Assembly (NCBI GenBank): GCA_020698575.1
Contig: CM036242.1
Location: 14,799,124 to 14,863,123 of the forward strand
Source: Bostrychus sinensis
Taxonomy: Eukaryota; Chordata; Actinopteri; Gobiiformes; Eleotridae
DNA length: 64,000 nucleotides
Direction of reading: 5' to 3'
Shown: positions 1-10,754 of the stretch, in pieces
Layout: each line of letters opens with the position of its first letter
How positions within the stretch are numbered: the stretch's first letter is position 1
Position numbers and translations under genes: made by a program
The notes under the pieces: model-generated
The model's database searches: none
What the model was told of the DNA's origin: nothing
The model's input: only the letters and a program-made list of their open reading frames with translations

Positions 1-539
1 ATTAATAGAAAAAAGTAAAAATATAGTGTGTGCTCATATTCGGGATTTTTGGAAAAACTGGCCATAGAATTTATGCTTTCACAAGACTCATAGGCTAAGT
101 GACCAAAAACAACATGACATTTCTTTCTGCTTTAATTTTATTTTTTTTAAGCAAAACTCAGCCACGCATGCACAAAACAAATGCATTTAATCAAACTGGA
201 TTTTAGAGCTTTTCATGCCTTCTAGCTATATTTTCAGCGACCGTTGACGAGCTGTGTTGGTGTCCGCTGTTTGAGATGGCATTGTTTGTGAGTGTGTGAT
301 TGGCTGGAGCTTACTAAACAGTCTCCTCTATATAAACTTTGGATGATAATGCTTTGATGCCATCTTCAAGACTATTTTAACAGATGATTCTTATTGTAAT
401 TTGCTATTTTTATTAAACTATATTCTTCATATAGGAATAGTCAAATCTCATATTGTTGGTTTTAAATTGTTCATTTTCTAAATATTTAGTAAATTTTGTG
501 TCTCGCCAAATGTTGCGTTTGGACGATTTTTTGTTAAAA
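1..539. other. unassigned AT-rich DNA
   Basis: No open frame, RNA signature or recognised repeat is seen in this stretch. It is AT-rich with short homopolymers and runs up to the start of a repeat-family A copy. Confidence 0.5.
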
Positions 540-995
540 GGGCCATATTACACTTTATCAGGCTTTATGAATAAATTTCCTCTGTATTAGTATTTCACAT
601 TTTATAACTTTAAATATTGTACATATATATGAAAAATGTCTTCTTCTTTTGAGGAGCTGTTATTTTGCAGAGAATGCTTGATTTAGGTGCCTGCCGCCCC
701 CTGCTGGCAATGGTGGGGAATAGACAGTACAAAATGGCTATTTAGCACAGCTATTAGCAGCATGATGCTAACATAGATAAATGAGATTAGTGTTTTGTAA
801 TGATGACAATGTGAGCGCTGAAATGATCCAAAGCCCATACACTCTCACCAAACAAGTCTGGGCTGTGAGACTGAGTGTCTCCAGCTCAGCATAGAGCATT
901 ACTCAAACATGCATGAATGAATGTTAGTTCATGTTTGTTAATAAAGATTCAATAAAAAGAAAAGGTAATTTAGCATAATAGAGGACCTTCAACCA
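540..995 (+). repeat. interspersed repeat, family A, copy 1
   Basis: This is one of several copies of a dispersed family in the window; other copies lie near 13.9-16.3, 28.6, 42.1 and 57.4-59.3 kb. Shared landmarks in order are TTAGTATTTCA, ATGTCTTCTTTT, GAGGAGCTGTTA, a CCCCCTGCTGG core, ATGGCTATTTAGCA, GATGCTAACA, GATAAATGAG and, near the end, CAAACATGCATGAATGA. No open frame persists across copies, so this looks like a non-autonomous element of about 650 bp. I could not assign it to a superfamily. The boundaries are approximate. Confidence 0.6.
693..707 (-). promoter_or_regulatory. CTCF-like core inside repeat A copy 1
   Basis: Read on the minus strand the site is CCAGCAGGGGGCGGC, which fits the vertebrate CTCF core CCASYAGRKGGCRSY at every position. 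This is a motif match only; occupancy is not shown. The same position of family A is preserved near 28.67 and 59.18 kb. Confidence 0.45.
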
Positions 996-999
996 ATGT

Positions 1000-1695
1000 T
1001 ATGAAAAGGAAATGATTTTATTACTTTGTGGTTTTCTGTGGTTTATCTTAAAGGTTCCAACTGTAGGCAAAACCTCATATTGGAGATGTGTGCTTTTTAA
1101 AAAAAAAAAAACTATGATTCTGACCTTGTACTCACTGTCTGTGAGAGCAAAAACTGAGTAAAACTATAAGTATATTGGTGGTTGAACTGTGCTGGAGTTT
1201 CAAAACAATAGAAGAAGACCACTGTGAAACAGATTTTGATAATTACACATTTCTCACAAAATCTTGCAAGTCTTAATTAAGAACCTTTGAATACCCCAAA
1301 TCAGAGGCAGTGAAAGTACCAAACGCTATTTATCACCGCGGTTAAAGGTAGCAGAGCAATTTGCAGATTGGCTATGAATTACTATTCTCCTCCTTCCCCC
1401 GTAGCTGTTGCTCGTGCCGAATGGTCAGAGTGGCTTGCCTGGCCTCATTTGCTGGTTAATTGCATTTTATAGTTGAGCTAAAGACCTGTCATCTGTTTCT
1501 GTGCTTTCATTTATCTTACAAATAACCTAGAGAGTGTGGGTTAAAATACCTGGGCACACTAAATAATCTCTTTCACTAAATTTCACACTGCAACATCCAT
1601 TACGAAAATCACCTCCTTCACAGTCTGTTTAAGGCCTATGAGACAAAAATAAGATAAATTCATTCATTCGTTATTCTTTTTCCATTTTTTCATGT
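1000..1695. other. unassigned DNA with a high-complexity block
   Basis: No gene is seen. About 1290-1480 is more complex and GC-balanced than its surroundings, with TTAATTGCATTT near 1455 and a mixed-base run near 1400-1440. It resembles a small conserved non-coding block, but only cross-species alignment could show that. Confidence 0.3.
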
Positions 1696-1699
1696 TAGG

Positions 1700-1915
1700 T
1701 GTTTCCATTGTTGGCGAGGCGGGGGTACACCCTGCACTGTGGCTACTCACAGGGCTTACAGAGACATGCACTGACATATAACCATTCACTTTCATTCACT
1801 AAGGACAGTTAGTTTAGATTCATCAATTGTCCAAACACATGCATGGACAGTGGGTGGAAGCCAATATCCAGAGAGAACCCACAGTAACACAGGAAGGAAA
1901 TGCAGGCTCCATTTG
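1700..1915. repeat. diverged fish interspersed repeat
   Basis: The order of phrases (a GGGGTACACCCTGCAC-type start, CATTCACTTTCATTCAC, a CAATTGTCCAAACACATGCATGGACAGTG-like middle given here only in outline, and AGAGAACCCACAGTAACACA) matches a repeat common in teleost genomes. That repeat carries phrases resembling a preformatted target of about 200 bp. Related fragments occur near 8.95, 13.75, 39.72 and 48.72 kb. The copy is heavily mutated and has no coding content. Confidence 0.45.
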
Positions 1916-2337
1916 TGAAAAATTGGATTAGATAGGAACAGAATCTATGTAGTTTTATAGAACAGCTAGACAGAATAAGGTATACAACAGTGTGTGGACT
2001 CTTACAATATCGAATGGTAAAGTACCAGGGCTAATATGCATTCTTTTGTTGCAGTGGAATGGTAAAAAAAGCAGAAGGAACTACATAGACCATGATCCTT
2101 TGCTCCGTTTCACTGCAGCCAACCTGACAAAATTATTATTGTTATTAAACACTTCTTTAGTCTTGAGCTTTTAAAATTTTACAATAATTAATGCAAAGGC
2201 TCATCAGGGCATTTTAAGAGAAAATGTTTTTTTATCATGAGCATTTCTTCAACACCATGAGCCTCTCCTCAAAGTCACAATACATATCATTTTATTAGTG
2301 GTATATTTTGGTAATACCGTACAGTGAGATTTGGAAA
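1916..2337. other. unassigned AT-rich DNA
   Basis: Nothing recognisable. A 60-codon open frame at 1992-2174 has no protein-like features and is at chance length for this composition. Confidence 0.5.
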
Positions 2338-2660
2338 TCGTTACATCCCTACAAGTAGAGATGGGTACCGAAACCCAGTATTATAACAGCACCGGTACCA
2401 TGTCATGACGGTCCACATGCACCGACGTTTTACTCCTCTTACAGCCACACAAACAAATGGAGAGAGGAAAAGTGTGGATCAGCTCCCTCAGAGTAGATGC
2501 GACACTGCGCACGGACAAGCATCGCATATCAATAACGGAGTAATCTGGCAAAACAACAAACATGGTCAAACATTTTTAGAGAGCACAGAAAGATGGTAGG
2601 CTAATGTTATGCTTGCAGCTCTAGGTGGGACAACCATGAGAACCAACTAAACCCAGTGTT
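2338..2660 (+). mobile_element. hAT-type transposon remnant with BED-finger trace
   Basis: The left end has an inverted-looking pair CATCCCTAC/TAGAGATGGGTACCGAAACC, a terminus style seen in fish hAT elements. Downstream, one frame near 2528-2595 reads RISITE, a stop, SGKTTNMVKHF, a stop, RAQK. This resembles the end of a BED zinc finger in hAT transposases (usual form GNTSNLxKHLxxxH). Two stops and loss of the cysteines show it is dead. The right end was not found. The assignment rests on that short motif and the terminus. Confidence 0.45.
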
Positions 2661-3229
2661 TAATCTCTGAGTGCACTCATAGATTTCCCTGAAAAATATG
2701 TGAGTGCACACATCTTATGCATTTATTTGCATGAAGATAGGCAATTTTTTAAAAGATTTATATTAATGATATTTTATATACAATTATCACAAACATAAAG
2801 CAGACTATATTGTGAATACAATTGTCCTAATGTTTCTAAATAGAGTAATTAATGTTCTTAGGTAGTTTTTTGCACAATAAGTATCAATAAGGTTACTGTT
2901 AAAAGACTGGATCAATAAGTAGTATGACTAAGAGCAGTAATACAGTTACAATCTTAATGATACCTATTCCTAACTAAGAGATAGTAATGGCATCAAACAC
3001 ATTGCCACTCTTCCACTGTGCCCCCAAAGAAAAAAAATAAAATCTAAATTAACAACACTTAAGTTTCTTTTTTAAATATATGTACACTTTTAGTATATCC
3101 CTGACTTGGTGGTTCTGAATAGTCAATGAAGCATAACCATGGGAATCTAAGGAAATTTTGTCCCAGTTTAAAGCTGCAAACCCATTAATAATCAAGACAC
3201 CTCCAAATGCATAAAATCAAAATATGTCT
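2661..3229. other. unassigned AT-rich DNA
   Basis: No gene or repeat recognised; low-complexity A/T runs dominate. Confidence 0.5.
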
Positions 3230-3560
3230 GCTTAAACAGCCCACAACATTGTGTCGCATCCTTTTTATTTTTCAAGGTAGTGTGTACTCCCACAGCGAAT
3301 GGTGTCCCCGTTCCTTGTAATTATGCAAATGGCACATTAATGAGGTGTAATTGTGAATTCATAAAACAGCAGGGATAAACTGTATAAAGATGCCATGTCC
3401 TAATAGGGGTAGTGGGAAGCTTCATCATTGAGGGGCTGAATACGCTAATTGTTTACCCACCACTGCTACTTTAAGGAGCACATATTCATTTCAGGGCTGT
3501 GAAGTCTACTCATGACTGTTTATATACTTAATGAATAGAGCAGAGTATTTATTAAGCGAA
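3230..3560. other. candidate conserved non-coding block
   Basis: Complex sequence without frames. It holds a POU octamer ATGCAAAT at 3323-3330, ATTAATGAG immediately after it, and CTAATTGTTTACC near 3446. Dense homeodomain and octamer motifs of this kind are typical of developmental enhancers in vertebrate gene deserts. Conservation is inferred from texture, not measured. Confidence 0.35.
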
Positions 3561-4655
3561 GCTACATTTACTTCACTAACTAATACATGTGAAGACCCAC
3601 TGCTTCTCTGTAACACAGCAGTTAGCAGAGGCTTGGCCCACTCTTCCATTTGATTTACACTGTGCTGGCTCAAAGATGTAATAATTAGAGGTTTGCATTA
3701 TTAGTGTCCGTGACCTTACGCGCTCAGGGTCAGCAGTGAACACGCGTTTAGCTGTGTAAAAAATCTGCACTATGCAACTTTTTAGACGTTGCACCCATTA
3801 AAATATTCTGTGTGAATCTTAAAGTTAATTGCTTCAAATTTGTTTGTTATCCATTAGGATGGAGTGGGGCGGGAGGAGGCGGTTTGGTGGTGTTTCCACT
3901 TCCCAAAGTGCTCCAAAGCGCTACCAAAATGTGTTCCAAGCTGTTCTACTTTGCAAAACTGTTATTTTTATTAAAATGCATACGTGTCCTTGTGATAAAC
4001 AGCCATATTCCAAAGAGAGGATGAGATAAATGTTGTGCCGTCTTTTTCAAATATGGTAACCAGAAGTAGTTTCCTGTTTAAAGTAGTTAATACAGCTTTA
4101 CCTGCAGCCTCACACCAACACACACCAGGATTTACTCTCCTCTTTTTCCATTAATTATCAACACCTTCATGTTTTAAAACTCTGCTTCAAATCCTCCACA
4201 CTACACAATATTACCTAACTTTTGTTGTACTTGTTTGACGTCAGTGTTTATGTAACAGACACCAGTTTCCTGAACCCAGAGTAATGCAAGCACAAGCATG
4301 TTTCGGGGCTACCTGTACCAAACTGTCCTGTAGTAACATGACCCGTGCCGTTCTGTCCAGTGGAAAAGTGCTATATGTAACCCCAGTAAGATTAAGTTTA
4401 GGTGTTAGGGCTAAGGTTTGGGCTAGAGTTATGGAACATCAGGACTTACCAGAATGGGCAATTGATTAGTATTACCCCAAAACAATTAGAGCAGTAATTT
4501 TTTCATACATACTTTTTGTTTTTTTTGGTTCACCTATGCAAAGGGAAGATGCATACCCCACACTTATCACATAGGGAGCTGTTGTTTATATGACATTGCC
4601 TTCTATCCTTTGAGGAGTTTTTTTTTTATTCATGCCATGTAGAGATAAAGTGAAG
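3561..4655. other. unassigned DNA
   Basis: No convincing gene. Frames of 60-72 codons on both strands overlap one another and lack protein-like features. Short A and T runs occur, including a T run near 4620. Confidence 0.45.
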
Positions 4656-5340
4656 TTTCTGCAATGTTCCGCCTCTATCCCAGAGCATAAACTCTAAAGA
4701 ATCCATCCAATGCGAGACAGGGAGGTCGACACCATCTCCTCAAGCTAAACAGTCATAAAGATGCTTGTTAGTATTCAAACGCAGGCTTTTGGTCGGCGCC
4801 GCGGACAATGAATCTGCTCGAAGAAACACTAATGGCGCCGCTTCTCTCTGGCTTCACCTGAAACAAGTTACTCTGCAGGTGTCAATTGCGGTGAGTTAGA
4901 GAGTGGCAGAGAGGTCGCGCTTTTGCATTCATGACACATACAAACGTCTGGAATCAACTGCACATGTCAGCCCTCTAATTAGTTCTAACACTAAATCGAT
5001 GCAGCCTGATTAATAAGACAGGGGCCAATGCGAAGGCTGAGGCAGGTTACCGAAACAAAGAAAGCTTGCTTAAGGAGAAAAAACTAATTGTATGAATTAT
5101 TGAGGAGGCTGTCCGTTCTGAACAATGATCCAATTGGTTTTTCGGGAGAGAAAGTCCGTAACCCGGCGGACCTGAACATTTTTCTAAAACTTGATTTAGT
5201 GCATGTGAAGCGTGGTGAATGGATGAATATTTCACCGCGAGTGCAGAAGTTGCCTTGATGTCATGCTGTAATATTGAGCTGTGGAAAGACTGATTTATGA
5301 TAAGGTCTCACTTGGATTGCTTTGATAAATCATTACGTAT
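4656..5340. other. candidate conserved non-coding cluster
   Basis: A long stretch of high-complexity DNA with local GC (GGTCGGCGCCGCGGACAATG near 4792), a palindromic homeodomain site CTAATTAG at 4975-4982, an E-box CAGGTG near 4876, and SOX-like ACAATG sites. No splice-flanked frame of useful length runs through it. The texture differs sharply from the AT-rich DNA on either side. Regulatory function is an inference. Confidence 0.4.
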
Positions 5341-6835
5341 ATTAGCCCCTTTTTTCTCTTTGGTCTGTTGAATACTCTAGTCTAAGTGTATGGAAAGCCC
5401 TTTGAGGATTTATTCAGATATCAAGGATATTTTTTCCAGTAAGCCTTTTCTGGCCTCTAGTAATAATAAAGATCTTTGCAGTCTACTGGTACAACTGCTG
5501 AACATTTTATTCTTTAATAATAGCATTCAAAATTTTAGCTTTAAGCACAAGTGAGCGACTTGGTGTCCATTATAACTAGTAGACGCTCTTACTCTCACTA
5601 ATCAGGATGTTGCCATGTCCAGTGTGTTTCTTTTTCCACTTTTCATATTTATGAATTCTATAGCATATTGTTTAACAGCAGTCAGGCGTCCGGAGTGAGG
5701 CTGAAAAAATAATAGGAAGGTTTACTTTCTGCACCTCTTTCACTGTGTTAACATGTTGTGCCTCTAGTAGTGAGCCTCTAGGACCTCATTACTTGGCATC
5801 TAGTAGCTCTACCTGTGCACATTTTAGCACTTCACCTCACTAGTAGTAGAAGAAGACCCACTTTGTCTTGTACTGGTAGACATTTCGGTCACCACAAGTA
5901 CAGTACTAGTGGGCTTTTTTGGTAACTGCTAGTTTTATATGTTTGCACCTATTAAGAGAACTTAACAAAATGGTCCAATAAACTAGTAGGCAAACAGGCA
6001 TCCACTAGTACTAAAAACATCCTTTTCCATACAAGTAGAGCAAAGTACAAGCCTTTAGTAGTATTACCTGTAAACAGGAATGAGGCTGATATCTGCAATA
6101 AAATTAATTAATAAAAAATAATAATAATACTCAAAGGACTTTCTATACTATACTTAAGTACCAGGGCTTGACAGTAACACTAGCCATCTGTGCAAATCTG
6201 AGTAGATTTGGCTGTAACACATTTTGTCTCACTTATTTACACAAATTTTAATTATATTATGCCAGATTTTCTGCTGCTATACTTATAATTGTCTCCTCCT
6301 AATTAAAATCCCAAATCATGAAAATCATCAAAATGATGCTGTTAATGGAGCCTTATTGGAAAACATATAAAAACGATAAATTAGGAGATGTTACACAACA
6401 AGCAAAAATATACATATTTTCTGAGTGTGAGTCTAGAACTTCTTTTTTCTCTCTAAAAGTATGTCCTGTGCTCATTGTCAAAACTATTGTAAAATCATAT
6501 TCATAGATGATTGTGTTCTCATATACTTCACATGAAACAACATTTCAGCATCTAAACTGTGGCAAAAATCCCAAATTACATTTAAAGAACACTTGCCACA
6601 GTGGCTTGTGAGCAAAGAAGTTCATGTCAAGCCCTGCTAAGTACATTCCAAAACATGTTTCAGAAGACTAACTGATCTCAAATCTGTCACCACAAAAACA
6701 ACCAAACTTACACTTCTATTTAGTGCGTTGCAATCATACACAAACACTTCCCAATCCCTGCAACAGTTTGATGATTTGACATTAAAAATATGTAATTGTG
6801 GATAATTGCTCATTGAGAACCTCTATGAAAATAAA
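5341..6835. other. unassigned AT-rich DNA with clustered CTAGTAG-type words
   Basis: No gene is seen. Between about 5570 and 6070 at least eight ACTAGTAG/CTAGTAG-like words occur (for example near 5575, 5764, 5808, 5842, 5905, 5983 and 6004). They may be the worn remains of a palindromic MITE. The rest is AT-rich with nothing recognised. Confidence 0.35.
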
Positions 6836-7060
6836 TCCCTGGTTCATGACATGTTGATCTTTTTACTTGATGAGCTGTGACGGCCATTTGTGATTGCTTC
6901 CTGTGCGCTGAGCAGGCCTAATGCTATTTGGATATTACGTACTTAAGTTGTTTTAATCCAATTCATTTAGTGAAGCCTATTTCCTGCTCACCAAGGCAAC
7001 TGTTGGGTAATGTGCTGACACTGCTCAGGCTTAAGAAAATATAAACAATATTGCCTATTG
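6836..7060. other. candidate conserved non-coding block
   Basis: High-complexity sequence (GTGACGGCCATTTGTGATTG, then TTTTAATCCAATTCATTTAG near 6951) between AT-rich flanks, without an open frame. Conservation is suspected from texture only. Confidence 0.3.
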
Positions 7061-8453
7061 CACATTGCAAATTTATAGATGTTAATAGGCAAAAAACAAT
7101 ATCTTCTTTTTTTTTTTGGTGACATCTTAATTTAATGCCTCACACTCCTTATTAGACCATATGGGCACCTATGGCAGCCCTGCAAACTGTGGAAATTATG
7201 CTAAATTGATTCTGGTTATAAAGGTCTAAAAGCATCATTAAAGTGTGAGAAAAATATGGATGTGCTTCTCCATCAACAGTGCTCAGTTTGTCCTCTCTGG
7301 GCAGTTGTAGCAAAATGATTAACTCAAAATGCCTCTTTCCACTGGTTGGTACATTAGAGTGTTATTTTGATAGTTTTGACTGATCTGATCTATTTTGTCC
7401 AACAATAAACCATACACAGTAAATAGTGCAAGTTATAGTCAACTGACTTGTCCAATAATGGATACCCTCTATTTACAATTCACTTTGTTCATATCAACAC
7501 AAGTGGAATGCTTGTCATTTTACCACAATGACAAAAAAAAAAAAAAAAAAAAAAATGAATGTAGCCGTTACAAAGAAACTTTCCATTCGTGCTAGTCTGA
7601 GGGCCACATGTTCATTTAATGGCCTCCAACATATGAACCTTCTGAATTTATGGCATACCAATGTAAGTGCATTCCAGCGTTTTTATATGTGCGTTGATAT
7701 AAATGTAGGCCCGGTTACAGTCCAAGGCTGAATCAGGAATAAAAAGGTGCTCTGTCTGCTTTATACTCTTGCAGAAATCTTTCTTGGTTTTTATGCCTCC
7801 CTTCTTATGCACTGTAAGGTGAGCACCTTTGCCTGAACACAAATGGCAAGAAATAAATGAATACAGGATAATTAAAAGTCTGTATTCCAGGAGCACACTC
7901 TCACCTGCTCTGTTCTCTAAGTTTACAGCCCCTGCTAAACATCACATAAAATGCACAGAAGATTTTACTCGTCGTTGTGGTAGAGTTTACATTGCTTCAC
8001 TTCCCGGCACTCAGAAACAAATGCAGCAACTTTACATAAAATCTAGTTGAGGCCTGTGTGCAACCAGACTCAACACTTTTCAACTAATATTTCAGTTTTA
8101 TTCATAATGTTTACAGTGTTACAGTATTTTGTGTTTTACTGTGTTTCATAACTGGACTTTTTATTCAGCATATTCACCCAATCATCTCCCAACTGAGTTC
8201 AAACACGAGTCAGGAAGTGAAGTCAGGAGGGTGTCCGCAAGATTTGAGACATGAGAGACAGAATGACCGAAGTTTGTCCTGTGTCTTTTCAGTGGTTTGA
8301 GCACTGAATTTGTCACTACATGTATTCACACATATGCAGCAATATAACAAAACAGACAAAAGCAAAGTATAAACATGAGTCATCACGGGGGTGCTCAGGG
8401 TGTGAGAGACCTCTCCTGCAATGACCTCTCACTGTCAAAAGGCATGCATGTAA
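7061..8453. other. unassigned DNA, includes a 23-A run
   Basis: A perfect A run occupies 7533-7555 and may be the tail of an unrecognised retroposon. Frames of 66-82 codons at 7395-8050 cross this run or overlap on both strands, and I do not regard them as genes. Confidence 0.45.
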
Positions 8454-8835
8454 CAAGGCTTCTGCAGGGTCTCAAAATGTCTAAAAAAGTTTTAAATTTG
8501 CAGAGATGGGGATTATTAAGTCTTTAAATAGATCTTAAATATGCCACGTAAATTTGATGCAACTGCCTGCCCACTGAAATAAAGGCTCAAAGGCGTAAAA
8601 CCATAGCTGATACTAAAATGCTTTACATCAGTCATAGTTGCACAATTATTTATTAATTTAAAAGAGACAATGCACATTAATCAACACTAAACAATATAAA
8701 TGCACCTAAGGCAACCTAATAAAACACAAGCAAATGGCATGCTTATGATATAAGTCTTAATTTTTCTTGAACAATGGTCTTAAAAAGGTCTAAAAAAGTC
8801 TTAAATTCAACTTTTTGAACCTTGCAGAAACCCTG
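8454..8835. mobile_element. short MITE, hAT-like termini
   Basis: The left end reads CAAGGCTTCTGCAGGGT. The right end, on the opposite strand, reads CAGGGTTTCTGCAAGGT, which agrees at 14 of 17 positions. Inside, both ends carry repeated GTCTTAAA/GTCTAAAAAAG words, as in a common fish MITE with GGGTTTCTGCAGG ends. There is no coding capacity, and a clear 8-bp target duplication was not found. Superfamily placement is tentative. Confidence 0.55.
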
Positions 8836-8944
8836 ACATAAAGGTGAATTGTAGAACTGTAGTTCCTCAGTAAATTTTTTTCCCTCACACTGTTAAAGCA
8901 TGTATTGTTTTTGCAGATGTAGAGTAGTAAGCTTTAGTAAGTAA

Positions 8945-9070
8945 ACCGACCCAGACACGGGGAGAACATGCAAACTCTGCACAGAAAGGCCTCACACAGT
9001 CTAGAAATTGAACCTGAGACCGTCTTGCTGTGAGGTGCTAACCACTTTGCCACTTTGCTGCAGTCTATTG
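8945..9070. repeat. fragment of the common fish repeat (GGGGAGAACATGCAAACTC type)
   Basis: The phrases GGGGAGAACATGCAAACTC, CACAGAAAGGCC and a GAACCTGAGACC...GTGCTAACCACT tail are hallmarks of a repeat abundant in teleost genomes. No coding content. The same family is seen in other states of decay near 1.7 and 35.28 kb. Confidence 0.5.
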
Positions 9071-9574
9071 CATTTTTTGTTCAACTAGGTCTGATATAAA
9101 TGGTTGTCTGTTATGTGCAGACGTTTGCCCTACAATTAACTGGCAATTGTCCAACGTGTACCGCAGCACACTCCCAAAGTACTTGTAATAGCTCTCTGAC
9201 TCATAAAAGTTTAAGTGGAAAGTAAGTGAATGAATTCATCAGGAAACCAACCTCCTTCTGCTTATATAATGTTATTATCATTTACTCTGCCTTTGGGTAG
9301 CTCTCAGGCTAAAAAAACAAAAAAACAAAAAAAACAAACAAAAAAAACAAAAAACAATATAAATATCTGACAGATGGCAAAAAACTGAAACTTTCTGCTT
9401 GCGCTGCAGCTAATTTCAATGTTCCTCAAATTATGCTCATCACAATCGCCCAAAATATAATTAATAATGATCATGGGCTCATAGGAGGCAGTGTAAAAGT
9501 TAATCAGCAATATAATATTTGAAGAGCCTTGGATAGTACCTAGTGGGGAGCCATAAATGTAATTTGTTTTCATA
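9071..9574. other. unassigned DNA with an A/C-rich tract
   Basis: A low-complexity (A5-7 C)n tract lies at about 9309-9355; an 89-codon minus-strand frame at 9304-9573 runs into it and is judged spurious. Nothing else recognised. Confidence 0.45.
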
Positions 9575-9740
9575 TTTCATACTCATCTTTATGCTATTTG
9601 TTGACTGAGTCATTTAGTCATTTTGATGCATTAAAGTCATTATTGTACAAGCACCTATTATAATAATGCACTTGGAATGAAGTGCAATTGGCTGCACCGT
9701 CTCTAATAAAAGAAGCTGTCAAACAGACATTAGTTAGAAA
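9575..9740. other. candidate conserved non-coding block
   Basis: Complex sequence with ATTTAGTCATTTTGATGCAT, a CATTATTGT SOX-like word and GTGCAATTGGCTGCACC. No frame. Conservation is suspected, not measured. Confidence 0.28.
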
Positions 9741-9897
9741 AAATGTTCCTATTTGTTTATTCTGTTTGCCTTTCAGGGTGGAGTTTCAGTATTGCTTGTA
9801 TAAACTGTACCACAATTCTTGTTAATGTTTTAAATTATCCTAACACTACCCAATTTATTTTACATCTCAGAGTCAATTTGACCTCATCTCCCCGAAA

Positions 9898-9949
9898 AAC
9901 AGTGTAGCTACTCCTGCTTTTATTTTAAAGCAGGAGTAGCTACACTGTT
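9898..9949. repeat. perfect 23-bp inverted repeat (hairpin)
   Basis: Arms 9898-9920 and 9927-9949 are exact reverse complements (core GTGTAGCTACTCCTGC), separated by the 6-nt spacer TATTTT. It sits at the left edge of repeat-family B copy 1. Perfect arms imply recent origin or repair-templated homogenisation. There are no other signs of an RNA gene. Confidence 0.9.
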
Positions 9950-10455
9950 ATAATATGCTTTTATTTATATACGATTATATTTATTTCTTATTAAACCAAT
10001 CTTGGTTACCTTTAGAACAGCATTGCACGTTTTACAACCTTTAAAAACGTTATCTGACTAATTCCAATAAATACTTTACTACTGCCATAAAGAAACAGGT
10101 TAAGAAACCAGAAGAGGGCAGCAGAGTGCAGAGCTGTTACAATCTTTCCTTAAACTTTTTGTATGATCCCATTTTAATACAAAATGAAAAATAGCTGTGA
10201 GGAATCAGTGGAAATGGAGCTGTACATGTTTTTTGGATAAATGACTGAGAGCAGACTGGATGTAGAGGGCTTATTGATTGGTCAGTGCTTCCTGGAGTGG
10301 GAGGGGTTCATGGGAGAGGCAGTGCTTCATGGAACGTTCTGAGGCCTCAGAAACTCAGCGCCAGAGACTACTGGCTTACTTAAACAGGCGTGAGTGAAAC
10401 AAAACACAACTCCAGGTATGTTTTTGATGAGAGAACGACATTATAACATGGTATA
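9945..10455 (+). repeat. interspersed repeat, family B, copy 1
   Basis: Shared landmarks with copies near 25.9 kb (reverse), 53.8 kb and 23.5 kb (reverse, worn) are ACCAATCTTGGT, TAAACTTTTTGTAT, AAAATGAAAAATA, CTGTGAGGAA, GAGAGCAGACTGGATGTAGA, GTGCTTCCTGGAGTGGG and a tail AACTCCAGGTATGTTTTTGA...ACATTATAACATGGT. The tail is also found in family A, so A and B may be related. Non-coding. The Tc1 element at 10458 inserted into its 3' tail. Confidence 0.65.
10108..10122 (+). promoter_or_regulatory. CTCF-like core inside repeat B copy 1
   Basis: CCAGAAGAGGGCAGC departs from the CTCF core CCASYAGRKGGCRSY at one position only. Motif match; occupancy unknown. Repeat B copy 3 keeps an equivalent site at 26195-26209 in reverse. 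Confidence 0.4.
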
Positions 10456-10457
10456 TA

Positions 10458-10740
10458 CACTGAACAAAAATATAAACGCAACACTTTTGCTTTTGCTCCC
10501 ATTTTTCATGAGATGAACTCAAAGATCTGAAACTTTTTCTACATACACAAAATAACCATATCTCTCAAATATTGTTCACAAATCTGTCAAATCTGTGATA
10601 GTGAGCACTTCTCCTTTGCCGAGATAATCCATCCCTCCTCACAGGTGTGCCATATCCAGATGCTGATGAGACAGCATGATTATTGCACAGGTGTGCCTCA
10701 GACTGGCCACAATAAAAGGCCACTCTGAAATGTGCAGTTT
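10458..10740 (+). repeat. left terminal inverted repeat of the Tc1 element
   Basis: Matches the reverse complement of 11815-12104 with few differences up to CTCTGAAA...CAGTTT. It contains an internal shared phrase CACAGGTGTGCC that recurs at two points. The tip is intact. Confidence 0.93.
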
Positions 10741-10754
10741 AATCACACAGCACA

